Of a stretch of DNA of 64,000 nucleotides, positions 24,800 through 34,479 are shown one piece after another. A program made the position numbers and the translations under genes. Position 1 is the stretch's first letter; each line of letters opens with the position of its first letter. Under the pieces are notes generated by a model. That model had not been told where the DNA came from. It saw only the letters and a program-made list of their open reading frames with translations, and ran no database searches. The stretch is from SVFI01 sp045588655 (GTDB lineage: Bacteria > Bacillota > Clostridia > Lachnospirales > Lachnospiraceae), in assembly GCA_045588655.1 (NCBI GenBank), contig JAZNEP010000007.1, positions 1 through 64,000 on the forward strand. Reading direction: 5' to 3'.

Positions 24800-27298
24800 C
24801 TATAGCATTTGAGTGACTTCATCAATCGTACATTGATAAAGTTTCATAAGCTCATCATGCTGTGCTTTCACAAAAGCTAATTTTTCACTATTATTGTCGG
24901 CAAAATATTCTTTGCCGACTTTCTCTATCTTAGCTGCAAAATCTGAAAGTTTAACGGCTCCTATATTTAAGGATGCAGACTTTAAGGAATGTACATGAGT
25001 GATATAGTTTTTCCAGTTCTCCCCATCATAATTTTCGTTTAATTGCTGAACTTTATTTTTATATCCGTCACAATATATCTCCAGAAATTCATGATACATT
25101 TCTTCGTTGTGTCCACAATATACATAACCAACTTTTCTATCTAAGAATACTCCGATATCTTCACAGGTTTGGTCTTTCAACACCATGGAATTTTCTACAC
25201 CTTTTGTAACATTTGCAACAGAAATTTTGTGTGACGGAAGATATTGCACAAGCATCTGTTCTAACTGTGTTATCTCGATCGGTTTACTGAGGTAATCATC
25301 AAATCCATTATTTAAATAGAGTTCTTTTGCTCCCGAAATGGCATTGGCAGTCAAAGCAATTACTATCGTCTTTTTCTTCAAATCCATTTCAATCATTTTC
25401 TTTAGAGTCTCAATTCCATCCATCTCCGGCATCATATGATCAAGCAAAACAATGTCATAGTTATTTTGAGACATATATTTCAGACAATCTTCTCCGCTTA
25501 CACAAGTTGTAACCTTCGCCTTGGTAGACTTCAAGAGACTTGACATAACAAAAAGGTTCATATCATAGTCATCCACAACTAAAATTTCAGCGTTTGGAGC
25601 TATAAAGCTTTCAACATATGATTCTGTTAAATAAGCTGATTGAGTTGCTTTGAAATCACCGATTTCTTGCGCATTAATAACCTGTTGTGGTATATAAACC
25701 GTAAATGTTGAACCTTCACCATATGTACTTTCTACCTCAATGCGACCATTCATACACTCAATTAATCGGTGTGTAATGGCAAGACCCAATCCGCTTCCTT
25801 CAATGCTTCGATTTTTTTTAATATCCAGTCTTTGAAAATTTATAAATAGCTTCTTTAAGTCTTCTTCTTTGATTCCTACTCCCGTATCAGTTACCTTAAT
25901 GATCAAGGTTGTCATTTTATCAGAACGCTGCTCCTGTGTGACAGAGAATGAAATCTTTCCTTTTTCTGTATACTTTACTGCATTGTTAAGAATGTTAATC
26001 ATAATCTGACGAATGCGAACGCTATCTCCGGATAACACACTTGGTAAGTTCTTATCGATGTCTGTGTGAAAGGATAAACTTTTTTCTTTTACAGAATACA
26101 GAATCATATTAACAATATCATTCAGCAATCGGTCTAATTGATAATGCTCACTCACTACTTCAATTTTTCCTGCTTCAATCTTAGAAAAATCAAGAATATC
26201 ATTAATTAAAGCTAATAAACTGGAGCTTGCATTTTTTATATTTTGAGAATAAGATTTAATTTCACTATCCGTGCACTCACGCAATACCATTTCATTCATA
26301 CCAATAATTGCATGAAGAGGGGTACGTATTTCGTGGGACATATTTGCCAAAAACGCACTCTTGGCGTGATTTGCATGTTCTGCTTCCTCTTTTGCAATAC
26401 GTAATTCTTCGCTTTCCTGTGCCTTTTCTGCTGTAATAAAGAGATAAACACCTACAATAATAAAAAGAATTAAAAGCAAACCAAATACCCATAAAACAAG
26501 TGTTGTAATATACATAACCCCTTCGGAAACCGCATCTTCCGGTACAATTCCTACCACGTACATTCCATATTGTGATAACTCTGAAACCATCAGAAAATAA
26601 TTGTTCTCTTTGCATTCTATGTAAGTACTGGCTGCTGTTGCTATAGTCATTTTGTTTCGAATAATAGCAAAAGAATCCTGAAGCTCTGTTTTCTGCCAAA
26701 ATTCCTCACTATAGATATCTTCTATAAATGGTACGATGATTTCATGGTCTGCACTAGCCCAAAGAATCTGTCCTTGTCCATTATAACAGTCTAATCCAAA
26801 TGTATTTTTTATAACCGCTTCATCATATAGCTTGTAGAGAACATACTTTACATTATCCCCATTGTATATCGGTACAGAAAACATCATACCCATATCTTTT
26901 CGATATGAAACCGCCTCATTTCCACGAAAAGAATCACGAATACCTTCAAATTCATTTAATACAATAGGATTACCTGATATAATCTCTCCATCCAGTGCCA
27001 CTATACCCCCGGAAATACCCTCTTGCTCCTGCATCACCGTTTGTAGTACCTGGTCCATCATCTCACTGTTATTCTGAACTGCATTTGCGATATTTTTTAA
27101 TTGTATAAATTGTATCATGATACTTTGCTCCACATGTTCTGCTAACATGTTTGCTTGTTCCGTCAACTGATTTTCAATATTATCGGTTAACATTTGGTTC
27201 ATTTTATAACCAAGCATGGAACCAACAACCAGCATGATAACTAGCAGAAGGGTTATACCAAGTATCGTATGAGTACTTAATATTTTTCTATTTTTCAT
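24800..27298 (-). CDS. Membrane-bound hybrid histidine kinase (HisKA-HATPase-REC-Hpt)
   Basis: The 832-residue protein has an N-terminal membrane helix (about 10-30), an extracellular sensor region of Cache type (about 35-270), a second helix (about 272-297), and HisKA with the phospho-His in NMSHEIRTPLHAIIG (about 326). An HATPase domain follows with DTGVGIKEEDL and GLGLAIT. A REC domain (about 575-690) has its phospho-Asp in LLDHMMPEMDG. A C-terminal Hpt domain has its His in THVHSLKSASLN (about 767). Its start overlaps the end of the BMP-protein gene by 11 bases, so the two are translated together. A phosphorelay to the neighbouring HD-GYP-REC protein is inferred. Confidence 0.92.
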   Translation of the reverse strand: MKNRKILSTHTILGITLLLVIMLVVGSMLGYKMNQMLTDNIENQLTEQANMLAEHVEQSIMIQFIQLKNIANAVQNNSEMMDQVLQTVMQEQEGISGGIVALDGEIISGNPIVLNEFEGIRDSFRGNEAVSYRKDMGMMFSVPIYNGDNVKYVLYKLYDEAVIKNTFGLDCYNGQGQILWASADHEIIVPFIEDIYSEEFWQKTELQDSFAIIRNKMTIATAASTYIECKENNYFLMVSELSQYGMYVVGIVPEDAVSEGVMYITTLVLWVFGLLLILFIIVGVYLFITAEKAQESEELRIAKEEAEHANHAKSAFLANMSHEIRTPLHAIIGMNEMVLRECTDSEIKSYSQNIKNASSSLLALINDILDFSKIEAGKIEVVSEHYQLDRLLNDIVNMILYSVKEKSLSFHTDIDKNLPSVLSGDSVRIRQIMINILNNAVKYTEKGKISFSVTQEQRSDKMTTLIIKVTDTGVGIKEEDLKKLFINFQRLDIKKNRSIEGSGLGLAITHRLIECMNGRIEVESTYGEGSTFTVYIPQQVINAQEIGDFKATQSAYLTESYVESFIAPNAEILVVDDYDMNLFVMSSLLKSTKAKVTTCVSGEDCLKYMSQNNYDIVLLDHMMPEMDGIETLKKMIEMDLKKKTIVIALTANAISGAKELYLNNGFDDYLSKPIEITQLEQMLVQYLPSHKISVANVTKGVENSMVLKDQTCEDIGVFLDRKVGYVYCGHNEEMYHEFLEIYCDGYKNKVQQLNENYDGENWKNYITHVHSLKSASLNIGAVKLSDFAAKIEKVGKEYFADNNSEKLAFVKAQHDELMKLYQCTIDEVTQML

Positions 27299-28385
27299 AA
27301 AGCTTTACACCTTCAACATACCAATCAAACGCATTTAAAAGCATTTCATCCGGCATATTTTCCCCTATATTGATTCTTAAATTGCCATCCATATCCATAA
27401 CAGGACCGTAAAACACATCATAGGTTCCGTCCCAAAGTTCTTCCATTTTTTCTATTAAAATTTCTTCCGTTCCTGCTTTTACATTTGTTGTAAGCGGCGC
27501 TAAATCAACAAGTCCTGTTTCTGCACCTTCCCAATATTGCTTAGATTGGAACTTTCCTTGCAGACATTTTAATAACTGCGGAGTGTAAAATTCCTCCCAG
27601 TGCCAAATAGCTGCTGTTAGGTAACTGTCCGGGTAGTCCTTGCTATTGTCCATGTTATATCCAATTGACCATATTCCGCGACTTTCTGCCACATCAAGTG
27701 GTGCAACCGTATCACAATGCATAGCAAGAACATCTACATTATATTCATCAATCAGTGTATTAGCCGCAATCGCATTTGCCTTGTCATCTGTCCAAGACTC
27801 ACTCCAGTATACATTTACTACCGCATCCGGATTCACTGAACGCACACCAAGTGTAAATGCATTGATACCACGATTAACCTCATCAATAGGAAATGCAGCA
27901 ACATATCCAATCGAATTGGATTCTGTTTGCAAACCGGCCACAATTCCACACAAATAGCGCATCTGATAGATTCTCCCGAAATAGGTAGAAATATTTTGTT
28001 CAGTTTTCACCCCTGTTGCATGGAAAAACATAATTTTTGGGTTTTTCTTTGCCACCTGCGAAATATAATCTCCATAATCAAAAGAATTGCATAGAATAAT
28101 TTCGCAACCCTGATCAATCATCTCTTGCATGGTAGTAACACAAGTATCATCAAACGGAACATTTTCTTTATAAATTATTTTTAAATTCAGCTCATCGGCC
28201 GTCTTACAGATACCTTCGAAATGAGACTGTCCCCATCCTTTATCATTAATAGTTCCGTTTAATATAAATCCAACTTTCGTTATTTTCTTCGTAACTTCAG
28301 TATCCTGTTCGTTACCATGCATCATAAGCATTCCAATGATAATAATTATCAAAACCGCAATTGAAATTATGGTAATTTTTTTCAT
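27288..28385 (-). CDS. BMP/Med-family substrate-binding protein, membrane-anchored, without ABC transporter genes
   Basis: The 365-residue protein has an N-terminal hydrophobic helix (about 4-20) without a lipobox Cys, then a periplasmic-binding-protein type 1 fold of the BMP/PnrA family. Visible blocks are GFILNGTINDKGWGQ, the repeated ATGVKTEQN-type stretch and YGPVMDMDGNL near the C-terminus. Family members bind nucleosides or related ligands for ABC uptake, but no permease or ATPase gene is nearby. Overlap with the hybrid kinase suggests that it presents a ligand to the kinase sensor. The ATG at 28385 follows a GAGGG site; a longer start lacks one. Confidence 0.85.
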   Translation of the reverse strand: MKKITIISIAVLIIIIIGMLMMHGNEQDTEVTKKITKVGFILNGTINDKGWGQSHFEGICKTADELNLKIIYKENVPFDDTCVTTMQEMIDQGCEIILCNSFDYGDYISQVAKKNPKIMFFHATGVKTEQNISTYFGRIYQMRYLCGIVAGLQTESNSIGYVAAFPIDEVNRGINAFTLGVRSVNPDAVVNVYWSESWTDDKANAIAANTLIDEYNVDVLAMHCDTVAPLDVAESRGIWSIGYNMDNSKDYPDSYLTAAIWHWEEFYTPQLLKCLQGKFQSKQYWEGAETGLVDLAPLTTNVKAGTEEILIEKMEELWDGTYDVFYGPVMDMDGNLRINIGENMPDEMLLNAFDWYVEGVKLYEK

Positions 28386-28412
28386 TGCCCTACCCTCATA
28401 ATTCGTATACAA

Positions 28413-30314
28413 TTAGTTCGCTATACTGTGCATAATCTCTTTCAAAGCCAATGGTAAAAACGGCTTTGTAATATAATCATCAACGCCATACTTTGCTGCT
28501 TTTTCCAGCGTTTTAAAATTCTTATCGCCTGTCATAAATACTACCGGAATATTATATTTTTTCTTAATATGAGACAATGTCTCAAATCCGTCCATATCCG
28601 GCATAACCAGATCCAATAATATCAGATTAATCTCCTGCTCTTCCAAAACTTTTAAAGCTTCTTTACCACTAAGAACACTTATAATTTCATACATCGGTTC
28701 ATCTTTCATGATACGTTCTATCATTTTAATATTCATTAGTTCATCATCTATGACAAGCACTCGTTTCTGAATAGATTCCGATTCTTTCAAAGCATAAGCT
28801 TTATCTTCGTCTATCATCTGAAGCATAATATCAGCTATCTCAGGATCAAACTGTATCGCTTTTCCCTTTTCGATTTCAGAACGCACAATCTGCTGTGGTA
28901 GAGATTTACGATAGCTTCGGTTACTGGTCATAGCATCATAGGAATCTGCCACTCCGATAATACGCGCAATTTCCGGAATATTGTTACCCGTCAAACCATT
29001 TGGATACCCTTCTCCGTCAAAGCGTTCATGGTGAAACTTGGCTCCGTTGGCAATAGAAAGATCTTCATAAATATCCTTCAAAATATGATAACTGGTAATC
29101 GGATGTACTTTAATCTGCTCATATTCATCATCCGTCAGCTTGCCCGGCTTGTTAATAATACTACCCGGAACACGAATCTTTCCTACATCATGCAATAGCC
29201 CTGCATAATAGATGAGCTTCTGTTCATTTTCGCTTTTATTCATGCGCATTGCAATTTCTTTGGAATATTCAGCCACACGTAAAGAGTGACCATTGGTATA
29301 GTGATCTTTTGCATCAATCGTACGGACCAGTGCACGGATAATTTTCCGATTCATTTCTTCGATTTTTCGAGTACTATCGATTTCTTGATTTAATGATTGA
29401 TTCATTCGAAGAAAAGTTATAATAAAGAACGCTATTATGAGAATAGAAATAACGCTACATATAAAAATGTTCTGGTGCAATGTTGATCGTGCATCTGCAA
29501 ATAATGCGTCATTACTGACAATCAACACAACACTCCAGTCATCCATAACCGTATCGAAAAATACGGTCATTGTTTCGCCCTGATAGTCAATCTCGAAACG
29601 TCCAATTTTTTGTGAATATACTTTATTCACCAACTCTTTTAACGTTGAATCCGCTTCTAAATAATTTTTTCCTTTTTCATTGATATCACTATGAGCAACA
29701 ACTAAACCATTCTTATCAATTACAAATCCGTATCCGATATTATTCAGAGCAATTTTTTCAGTAATTTCCTGAATACGATCCATTTTGATATCTAAAGAAA
29801 GTACACTCTCTCCATCCTGAAGCATCTGACTGACAGATATCATAATTGTGTTTGTTTGTGCATCCAGATAGGGGGAAACAATAATAGGCGCACCTTTTGC
29901 CTGAGAGGCTACTATGTACCAATCTCTGGATTTTGGATTATAATCTGCATCCGGAACCCATCCGATTCCATCGATATAGATTCCGTCAAACACACCGTAG
30001 ATACCGGTGAAATTCTCATCTATTTCTTCTGTATATCGCTTAGATTCATAGACAAGAAAATCTCGGATTTCCTCCGCTGTCGCGCCAGCATCCATCATAT
30101 ACTCCACAGATACGGCAGTAGTTTGTACAACGCTCTTACCTGTCTCAAGATACGCATGCAATTCTTCTTTTGCCTGTGCTAAATTACTAGAACCGATATC
30201 TCCAATATTTTTAACCGCATTTGAATTAAAGACAGAATAGTTAAATATTACCATAACAAACAATGCAAATATAATACTTATTAAAGCAAATACATACCAT
30301 TTTTTCTTTATCAT
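28413..30314 (-). CDS. Cache-sensor HD-GYP c-di-GMP phosphodiesterase with C-terminal receiver domain
   Basis: The protein (about 633 residues) has a membrane helix (about 5-27), an extracellular dCache domain (about 30-290, with the NPKSRDWY motif), a second helix (about 296-318), an HD-GYP domain (about 335-510) and a C-terminal REC domain (about 517-633). Catalytic motifs are LLHDVGKI and HHERFDGEGYP. The receiver Asp is in LLDLVMPDMDG. HD-GYP after Cache and before REC is an uncommon order. It should degrade c-di-GMP, perhaps controlled by phosphotransfer from the Hpt of the hybrid kinase. The start at 30314 is chosen for spacing from a GAGAGGA site; an ATG at 30320 is the alternative. 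Confidence 0.9.
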   Translation of the reverse strand: MIKKKWYVFALISIIFALFVMVIFNYSVFNSNAVKNIGDIGSSNLAQAKEELHAYLETGKSVVQTTAVSVEYMMDAGATAEEIRDFLVYESKRYTEEIDENFTGIYGVFDGIYIDGIGWVPDADYNPKSRDWYIVASQAKGAPIIVSPYLDAQTNTIMISVSQMLQDGESVLSLDIKMDRIQEITEKIALNNIGYGFVIDKNGLVVAHSDINEKGKNYLEADSTLKELVNKVYSQKIGRFEIDYQGETMTVFFDTVMDDWSVVLIVSNDALFADARSTLHQNIFICSVISILIIAFFIITFLRMNQSLNQEIDSTRKIEEMNRKIIRALVRTIDAKDHYTNGHSLRVAEYSKEIAMRMNKSENEQKLIYYAGLLHDVGKIRVPGSIINKPGKLTDDEYEQIKVHPITSYHILKDIYEDLSIANGAKFHHERFDGEGYPNGLTGNNIPEIARIIGVADSYDAMTSNRSYRKSLPQQIVRSEIEKGKAIQFDPEIADIMLQMIDEDKAYALKESESIQKRVLVIDDELMNIKMIERIMKDEPMYEIISVLSGKEALKVLEEQEINLILLDLVMPDMDGFETLSHIKKKYNIPVVFMTGDKNFKTLEKAAKYGVDDYITKPFLPLALKEIMHSIAN

Positions 30315-30345
30315 GCGCATTCCTCTCTTCTGTATATAAAATGTG

Positions 30346-31788
30346 TTACTCAACTCGGATTGTGTTAGCTCCTTTGTTCGTGTCAAATGCCACAAACTCT
30401 ACAATTTCTTCTAAAAGCGTATCATAAATAAAGAGGTTGATTCCGTCATGTTCCATGGAGTAGTTCGAACCATCCATAAAGAGTCCTGCGACGTTCTCTC
30501 CGTTTTCGTTTTTTGCATAGGACAATTTGTATTCGTGACCATCATCAAGAATAAATGTTTCTTCATACATATCCGTCACTTGCACTCCCTCTGCTACAGG
30601 AACACCATTTTGAAGAAGAACAAGATAGCACCACTCGCCTTGCATATCATAGTTCGGTGCAATACCAAGTAAAGCAAGTGCAGCACGTTCATCATCAGTA
30701 TACGTCATCGCATCGGTACATTTCATCGCAAACATCGTCACCCATTCTTTGCCTGCAAGTGCCTGAAAATACGTCTGCATATCAGAGATGCTAATCTGTT
30801 CACATTTATCTTTTTTGTGGTAAAAATATTTGCCATCTTCATGCCACTGTGCAAACGCCGGATTTTCACGTTTATCTTCAATCTCGTAATTTTGAGATAA
30901 GTATTCACCCATGTATTTGGTGACTTTTTCCGCCTGAAGGATATTGATATGTGCTTCTCCGTCAAATACTACATTCATATTTATAAAAGGAATATCATTC
31001 TCATCTGCAAATTCCGCAACCGAAAGATATAATTTTTGTCGTTCCGCATTTCCATTTGGTGTTTTTATGAGAATCAAATCCACACCTTCTGCTTTGGTTA
31101 ACTCCACAATGTTACCAAGCCATTCTCTGGCTTTTTCCGGAAGAGCCTCTTTTTGTGTTTGAAGCATAACTTCCTCCGAAGGCATATCTGCATAGTTATG
31201 AGGTACAACAAATGGGGAGTATCCTTTATATACATTTCGTTTTTGATAGAACGAATTCATTATCTTCTTTTCATCAAGCGTATTCCATGTATCATGATAT
31301 TTTACAAGTTCAAAATAAAATGCGCCACGTTCATCTTTTGGAACCGCATCGCGAATCGCCAAGACCTTGTTCATACTCCATGGCAAATCATCCAAATTAA
31401 TGTGGTTTACTCCCTCATCCTCATATGTATTACCATAAACTGTAAATACATCCAGTATAATTGCCTTCGGATTTTGGTGCTTTAATGCCTCTTTTATATA
31501 ATAATATGAAATCCAAAGTGGTTGCTCATTGGCACAAAAATCATAGGAAGTAATACCAAACTCTTCAAAAAGTACATTAGGCGCAATGTCTGCATAAAGC
31601 TGGCTGGAACCTACAAAGACAAAATCCAGTGAGTTTTTCGGCTCCTGATAAAAACCTTTCACCTTGGAAGTAACATCATATTCAAGCTCAACACGTTTAT
31701 CCTTAAGAACCTCTGTGGCTGTGACAAATAAGATAGCAAAAATCAGGACAAAGCATGTAAAGTGAAAGAAAATTTTTGTTTTTTTCAT
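30346..31788 (-). CDS. SGNH/DltD-like membrane-anchored protein, partner of the MBOAT acyltransferase
   Basis: The 480-residue protein has an N-terminal membrane helix (about 7-25) and then an extracellular domain with the FVGSSQLYADI block, like the GDS-type nucleophile block of SGNH/AlgJ/DltD-like acyltransfer partners. The C-terminal part (about 320-480) is unassigned. Placed 11 bases after an MBOAT gene, it likely completes O-acetylation of an exported polymer, as AlgJ/AlgX or DltD do. An AGGAGGA site lies 7 bases before ATG 31788; a GTG two codons earlier overlaps it. Confidence 0.78.
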   Translation of the reverse strand: MKKTKIFFHFTCFVLIFAILFVTATEVLKDKRVELEYDVTSKVKGFYQEPKNSLDFVFVGSSQLYADIAPNVLFEEFGITSYDFCANEQPLWISYYYIKEALKHQNPKAIILDVFTVYGNTYEDEGVNHINLDDLPWSMNKVLAIRDAVPKDERGAFYFELVKYHDTWNTLDEKKIMNSFYQKRNVYKGYSPFVVPHNYADMPSEEVMLQTQKEALPEKAREWLGNIVELTKAEGVDLILIKTPNGNAERQKLYLSVAEFADENDIPFINMNVVFDGEAHINILQAEKVTKYMGEYLSQNYEIEDKRENPAFAQWHEDGKYFYHKKDKCEQISISDMQTYFQALAGKEWVTMFAMKCTDAMTYTDDERAALALLGIAPNYDMQGEWCYLVLLQNGVPVAEGVQVTDMYEETFILDDGHEYKLSYAKNENGENVAGLFMDGSNYSMEHDGINLFIYDTLLEEIVEFVAFDTNKGANTIRVE

Positions 31789-31799
31789 CGACACTCCTC

Positions 31800-33227
31800 C
31801 TAAAATCCGCCATAAATAAACTGCGCCGCATCATATCCCGGACCATAAATTCCAAAGATTAATACCGCAAAGATTGCGATATATATAATTAAATAACGAA
31901 ATATGATTCCTTGTTTTGTCAATTCTGCTCTCAATGACATTTTCGTCTGCAAATAGCTGACAAAGAACATGGTGAGAATACCAATCATAAGAATCCATAC
32001 ATTTTTTGCATCTAGACCAAGTAAATAAATGGAATGATCCCACAAAATCCATGGATTAAAGGTAGTTACCATGCTTTTTATCATTGCAATTGCCTGCGAT
32101 ACGGATGACGCTCTAAAAAACATCCAAGCAATCATAACCAAAACAAAGGTGGTTACTTGTTTCCAAAGTCTATGTGAAAACGTGTTTCTATTGATATGAA
32201 ATAGAGAAACAAATCGATTTCTTAATGGAGTAAGAATCTCTCCCATCATTTGATAAAATGCATGCAAAAGTCCCCAAATAATAAAAGTGCTTCCAATCCC
32301 ATGCCAGATTCCGCTTACAAAAAACGTAATAAAAAGATTTATATATTTTCTTACTCTTCCATTGCGATTTCCACCGAGAGGAATATAAATATAGTCTCTT
32401 AACCAGCTGCTAAGAGAAATATGCCATCGGCGCCAAAATTCTTTAATAGAATCCGAAAAATACGGATGTGTAAAATTGTCTGCGAGGCGGATTCCTAACA
32501 TTTCAGAGACACCTTTTGCAATACAAACACAACCATTAAAATCTGCATAAAGCTGTATACTATACAGTACCCCAGCCAATATCATATACATACCGTGATA
32601 ACTCTGATATTCTCCAAACAGTCGATTCACCATAATATTTGCTCGATCTGCAACCACAAGCTTTTGAAAATATCCCCAAAGCATAAGCTCAAATCCACCC
32701 ACAAACATAGATACATCAAGACGATGGCGCACAGTCAGTTGACCGGAAAGCTGCGAATATCGCGGAATCGGCCCTTGTAAAATTTGTGGGAAATAGGTAA
32801 TAAACAGAAGATACTTAAAAAAATTATTCTCTGCATCTATCTTTTCTTTTTTTACATCCGTCATATATGCGATGATCTGTAGGGTATAAAATGATATTCC
32901 AAGCGGAAGAAGCCACGCAAAGCGGTCAATTCTTAAGTACGATGCAAGTATCGACCCGCTGGAAGCTGTTTTTAAGCCAAAAAGCAATCCTGTATTCAGA
33001 AGTATTACGCACCAATACAAGAGGCTTGATTGTTTGCAATACTTAGCCCATACATAGGAGGATAAGCTGCTAAATAGTATAAAAACAGAAAGTTTTGGCG
33101 ATGCATATAAATAAAAAAACATACCCGCAAGGAGCAGCCAAATCCACTGCCCCTTGCCTGGTATGCTATAATACACAAAAATTGTAATAATGAAAAAGAG
33201 TAAAAAACTACCAGAAATAAAATCCAT
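31800..33227 (-). CDS. MBOAT family O-acyltransferase (AlgI/DltB-like)
   Basis: The 475-residue polytopic membrane protein has about 10-11 hydrophobic segments. It has the MBOAT signatures: PLGISFYTLQ (about 112), FPQILQGPI, FWRRWHISLSSWLRDYIYIPLGG (about 268) and the catalytic His in FVSGIWHG (about 312). It should move an acyl group, usually acetyl, across the membrane onto a surface polymer with the next gene's SGNH-like product. The target polymer is unknown; no alginate, cellulose or teichoic-acid genes are in the window. It lies 18 bases after the isocitrate dehydrogenase gene. Confidence 0.9.
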   Translation of the reverse strand: MDFISGSFLLFFIITIFVYYSIPGKGQWIWLLLAGMFFYLYASPKLSVFILFSSLSSYVWAKYCKQSSLLYWCVILLNTGLLFGLKTASSGSILASYLRIDRFAWLLPLGISFYTLQIIAYMTDVKKEKIDAENNFFKYLLFITYFPQILQGPIPRYSQLSGQLTVRHRLDVSMFVGGFELMLWGYFQKLVVADRANIMVNRLFGEYQSYHGMYMILAGVLYSIQLYADFNGCVCIAKGVSEMLGIRLADNFTHPYFSDSIKEFWRRWHISLSSWLRDYIYIPLGGNRNGRVRKYINLFITFFVSGIWHGIGSTFIIWGLLHAFYQMMGEILTPLRNRFVSLFHINRNTFSHRLWKQVTTFVLVMIAWMFFRASSVSQAIAMIKSMVTTFNPWILWDHSIYLLGLDAKNVWILMIGILTMFFVSYLQTKMSLRAELTKQGIIFRYLIIYIAIFAVLIFGIYGPGYDAAQFIYGGF

Positions 33228-33245
33228 GTAACGTTAACCCTGACC

Positions 33246-34451
33246 TTATAATGTTTCGTATGTTTTACGAATTTCTTTGATAAACTCCTGACTATTACAT
33301 ACTATAACATCTTTTAACGAAGTAATCAATGCAAGGTCTTTTGTCATTCTTCCGCTTTCGATGGTTTCAACTGTTGCTTTTTCCAATTTATCTGCAAATT
33401 CCATAAGTTCTTTATTTCCATCCAGTTCTCCACGTTTGCGGAGTGCACCGGTCCATGCAAAAATAGTTGCTACGGAATTGGTAGAGGTTTCTTCACCTTT
33501 TAAATGTTTATAATAATGTCTCTGTACCGTTCCGTGTGCAGCTTCATATTCGTATACACCTGTCGGTGAAACTAAAACAGAAGTCATCATAGCAAGTGAA
33601 CCGAAAGCACTTGAAACCATATCTGACATGACATCACCATCATAGTTTTTACAAGCCCAAATGAATCCACCTTTCGCTTTCATTACACGTGCAACAGCAT
33701 CATCAATCAAAGTATAGAAATATTCAATGCCTGCTGCTTCAAATTTATCCTTGTATTCTGCATCATAAATCTCTTGGAAAATATCTTTGAAATTATGATC
33801 ATACTTCTTTGAAATTGTATCCTTTGTTGCAAACCAAAGATCCTGTTTGGTATCCAGAGCATAATTAAAACATGCTTTTGCAAAGCTCGAAATCGATGCA
33901 TCCGTATTATGAATACCTTGAAGAATACCGCCATCTTTAAATGTATGAATCAGTTCACGAATTTCTGTTCCATCTTCAGCGGTATACACAAGTTCTGCTT
34001 TTCCTGGTCCCGGAACTTTGATTTCTGTGTTTTTATATACATCACCATATGCATGTCTTGCAAGTGTAATTGGTTTTTCCCAGTTGCGTACACAAGGCTC
34101 GATACCTTTCACAATAATTGGAGCACGAAATACCGTTCCGTCAAGTGTCGCACGAATCGTTCCATTTGGACTCTTCCACATTTCTTTTAAATTATACTCC
34201 GTCATTCTTGCTGCATTTGGAGTAATCGTTGCACATTTTACAGCAACACCATATTTTTGCGTTGCAAGAGCCGAATCCATCGTCACTTTGTCATCCGTCT
34301 CATTTCTGTATTCCAATCCGAGATCATAATACTCTGTTTTAAGATCTACATAAGGACAAATCAGCTCATCCTTAATCATTTTCCAGAGGATTCTGGTCAT
34401 TTCATCTCCATCCATCTCAACGAGAGGTGTGGTCATCTGAATTTTTGCCAT
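33246..34451 (-). CDS. icd: NADP-dependent isocitrate dehydrogenase (eukaryotic-type, subfamily II)
   Basis: The 401-residue protein makes 2-oxoglutarate from isocitrate. Its sequence class is that of the homodimeric NADP enzymes also found in eukaryotes: VEMDGDEMTR near the start, the substrate loop SPNGTIRATLDGTVFR (about 94-109), the Asp ligands in KNYDGDVMSD (about 270) and the NADP-binding AAHGTVQRHY block (about 308). A good AGGAG site precedes the ATG. Together with the Re-citrate-synthase-like gene in the same unit it would feed glutamate synthesis; aconitase is not in the window. Confidence 0.95.
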   Translation of the reverse strand: MAKIQMTTPLVEMDGDEMTRILWKMIKDELICPYVDLKTEYYDLGLEYRNETDDKVTMDSALATQKYGVAVKCATITPNAARMTEYNLKEMWKSPNGTIRATLDGTVFRAPIIVKGIEPCVRNWEKPITLARHAYGDVYKNTEIKVPGPGKAELVYTAEDGTEIRELIHTFKDGGILQGIHNTDASISSFAKACFNYALDTKQDLWFATKDTISKKYDHNFKDIFQEIYDAEYKDKFEAAGIEYFYTLIDDAVARVMKAKGGFIWACKNYDGDVMSDMVSSAFGSLAMMTSVLVSPTGVYEYEAAHGTVQRHYYKHLKGEETSTNSVATIFAWTGALRKRGELDGNKELMEFADKLEKATVETIESGRMTKDLALITSLKDVIVCNSQEFIKEIRKTYETL

Positions 34452-34479
34452 ATATTTTTCTCCTGTTCATCTTTGTATT

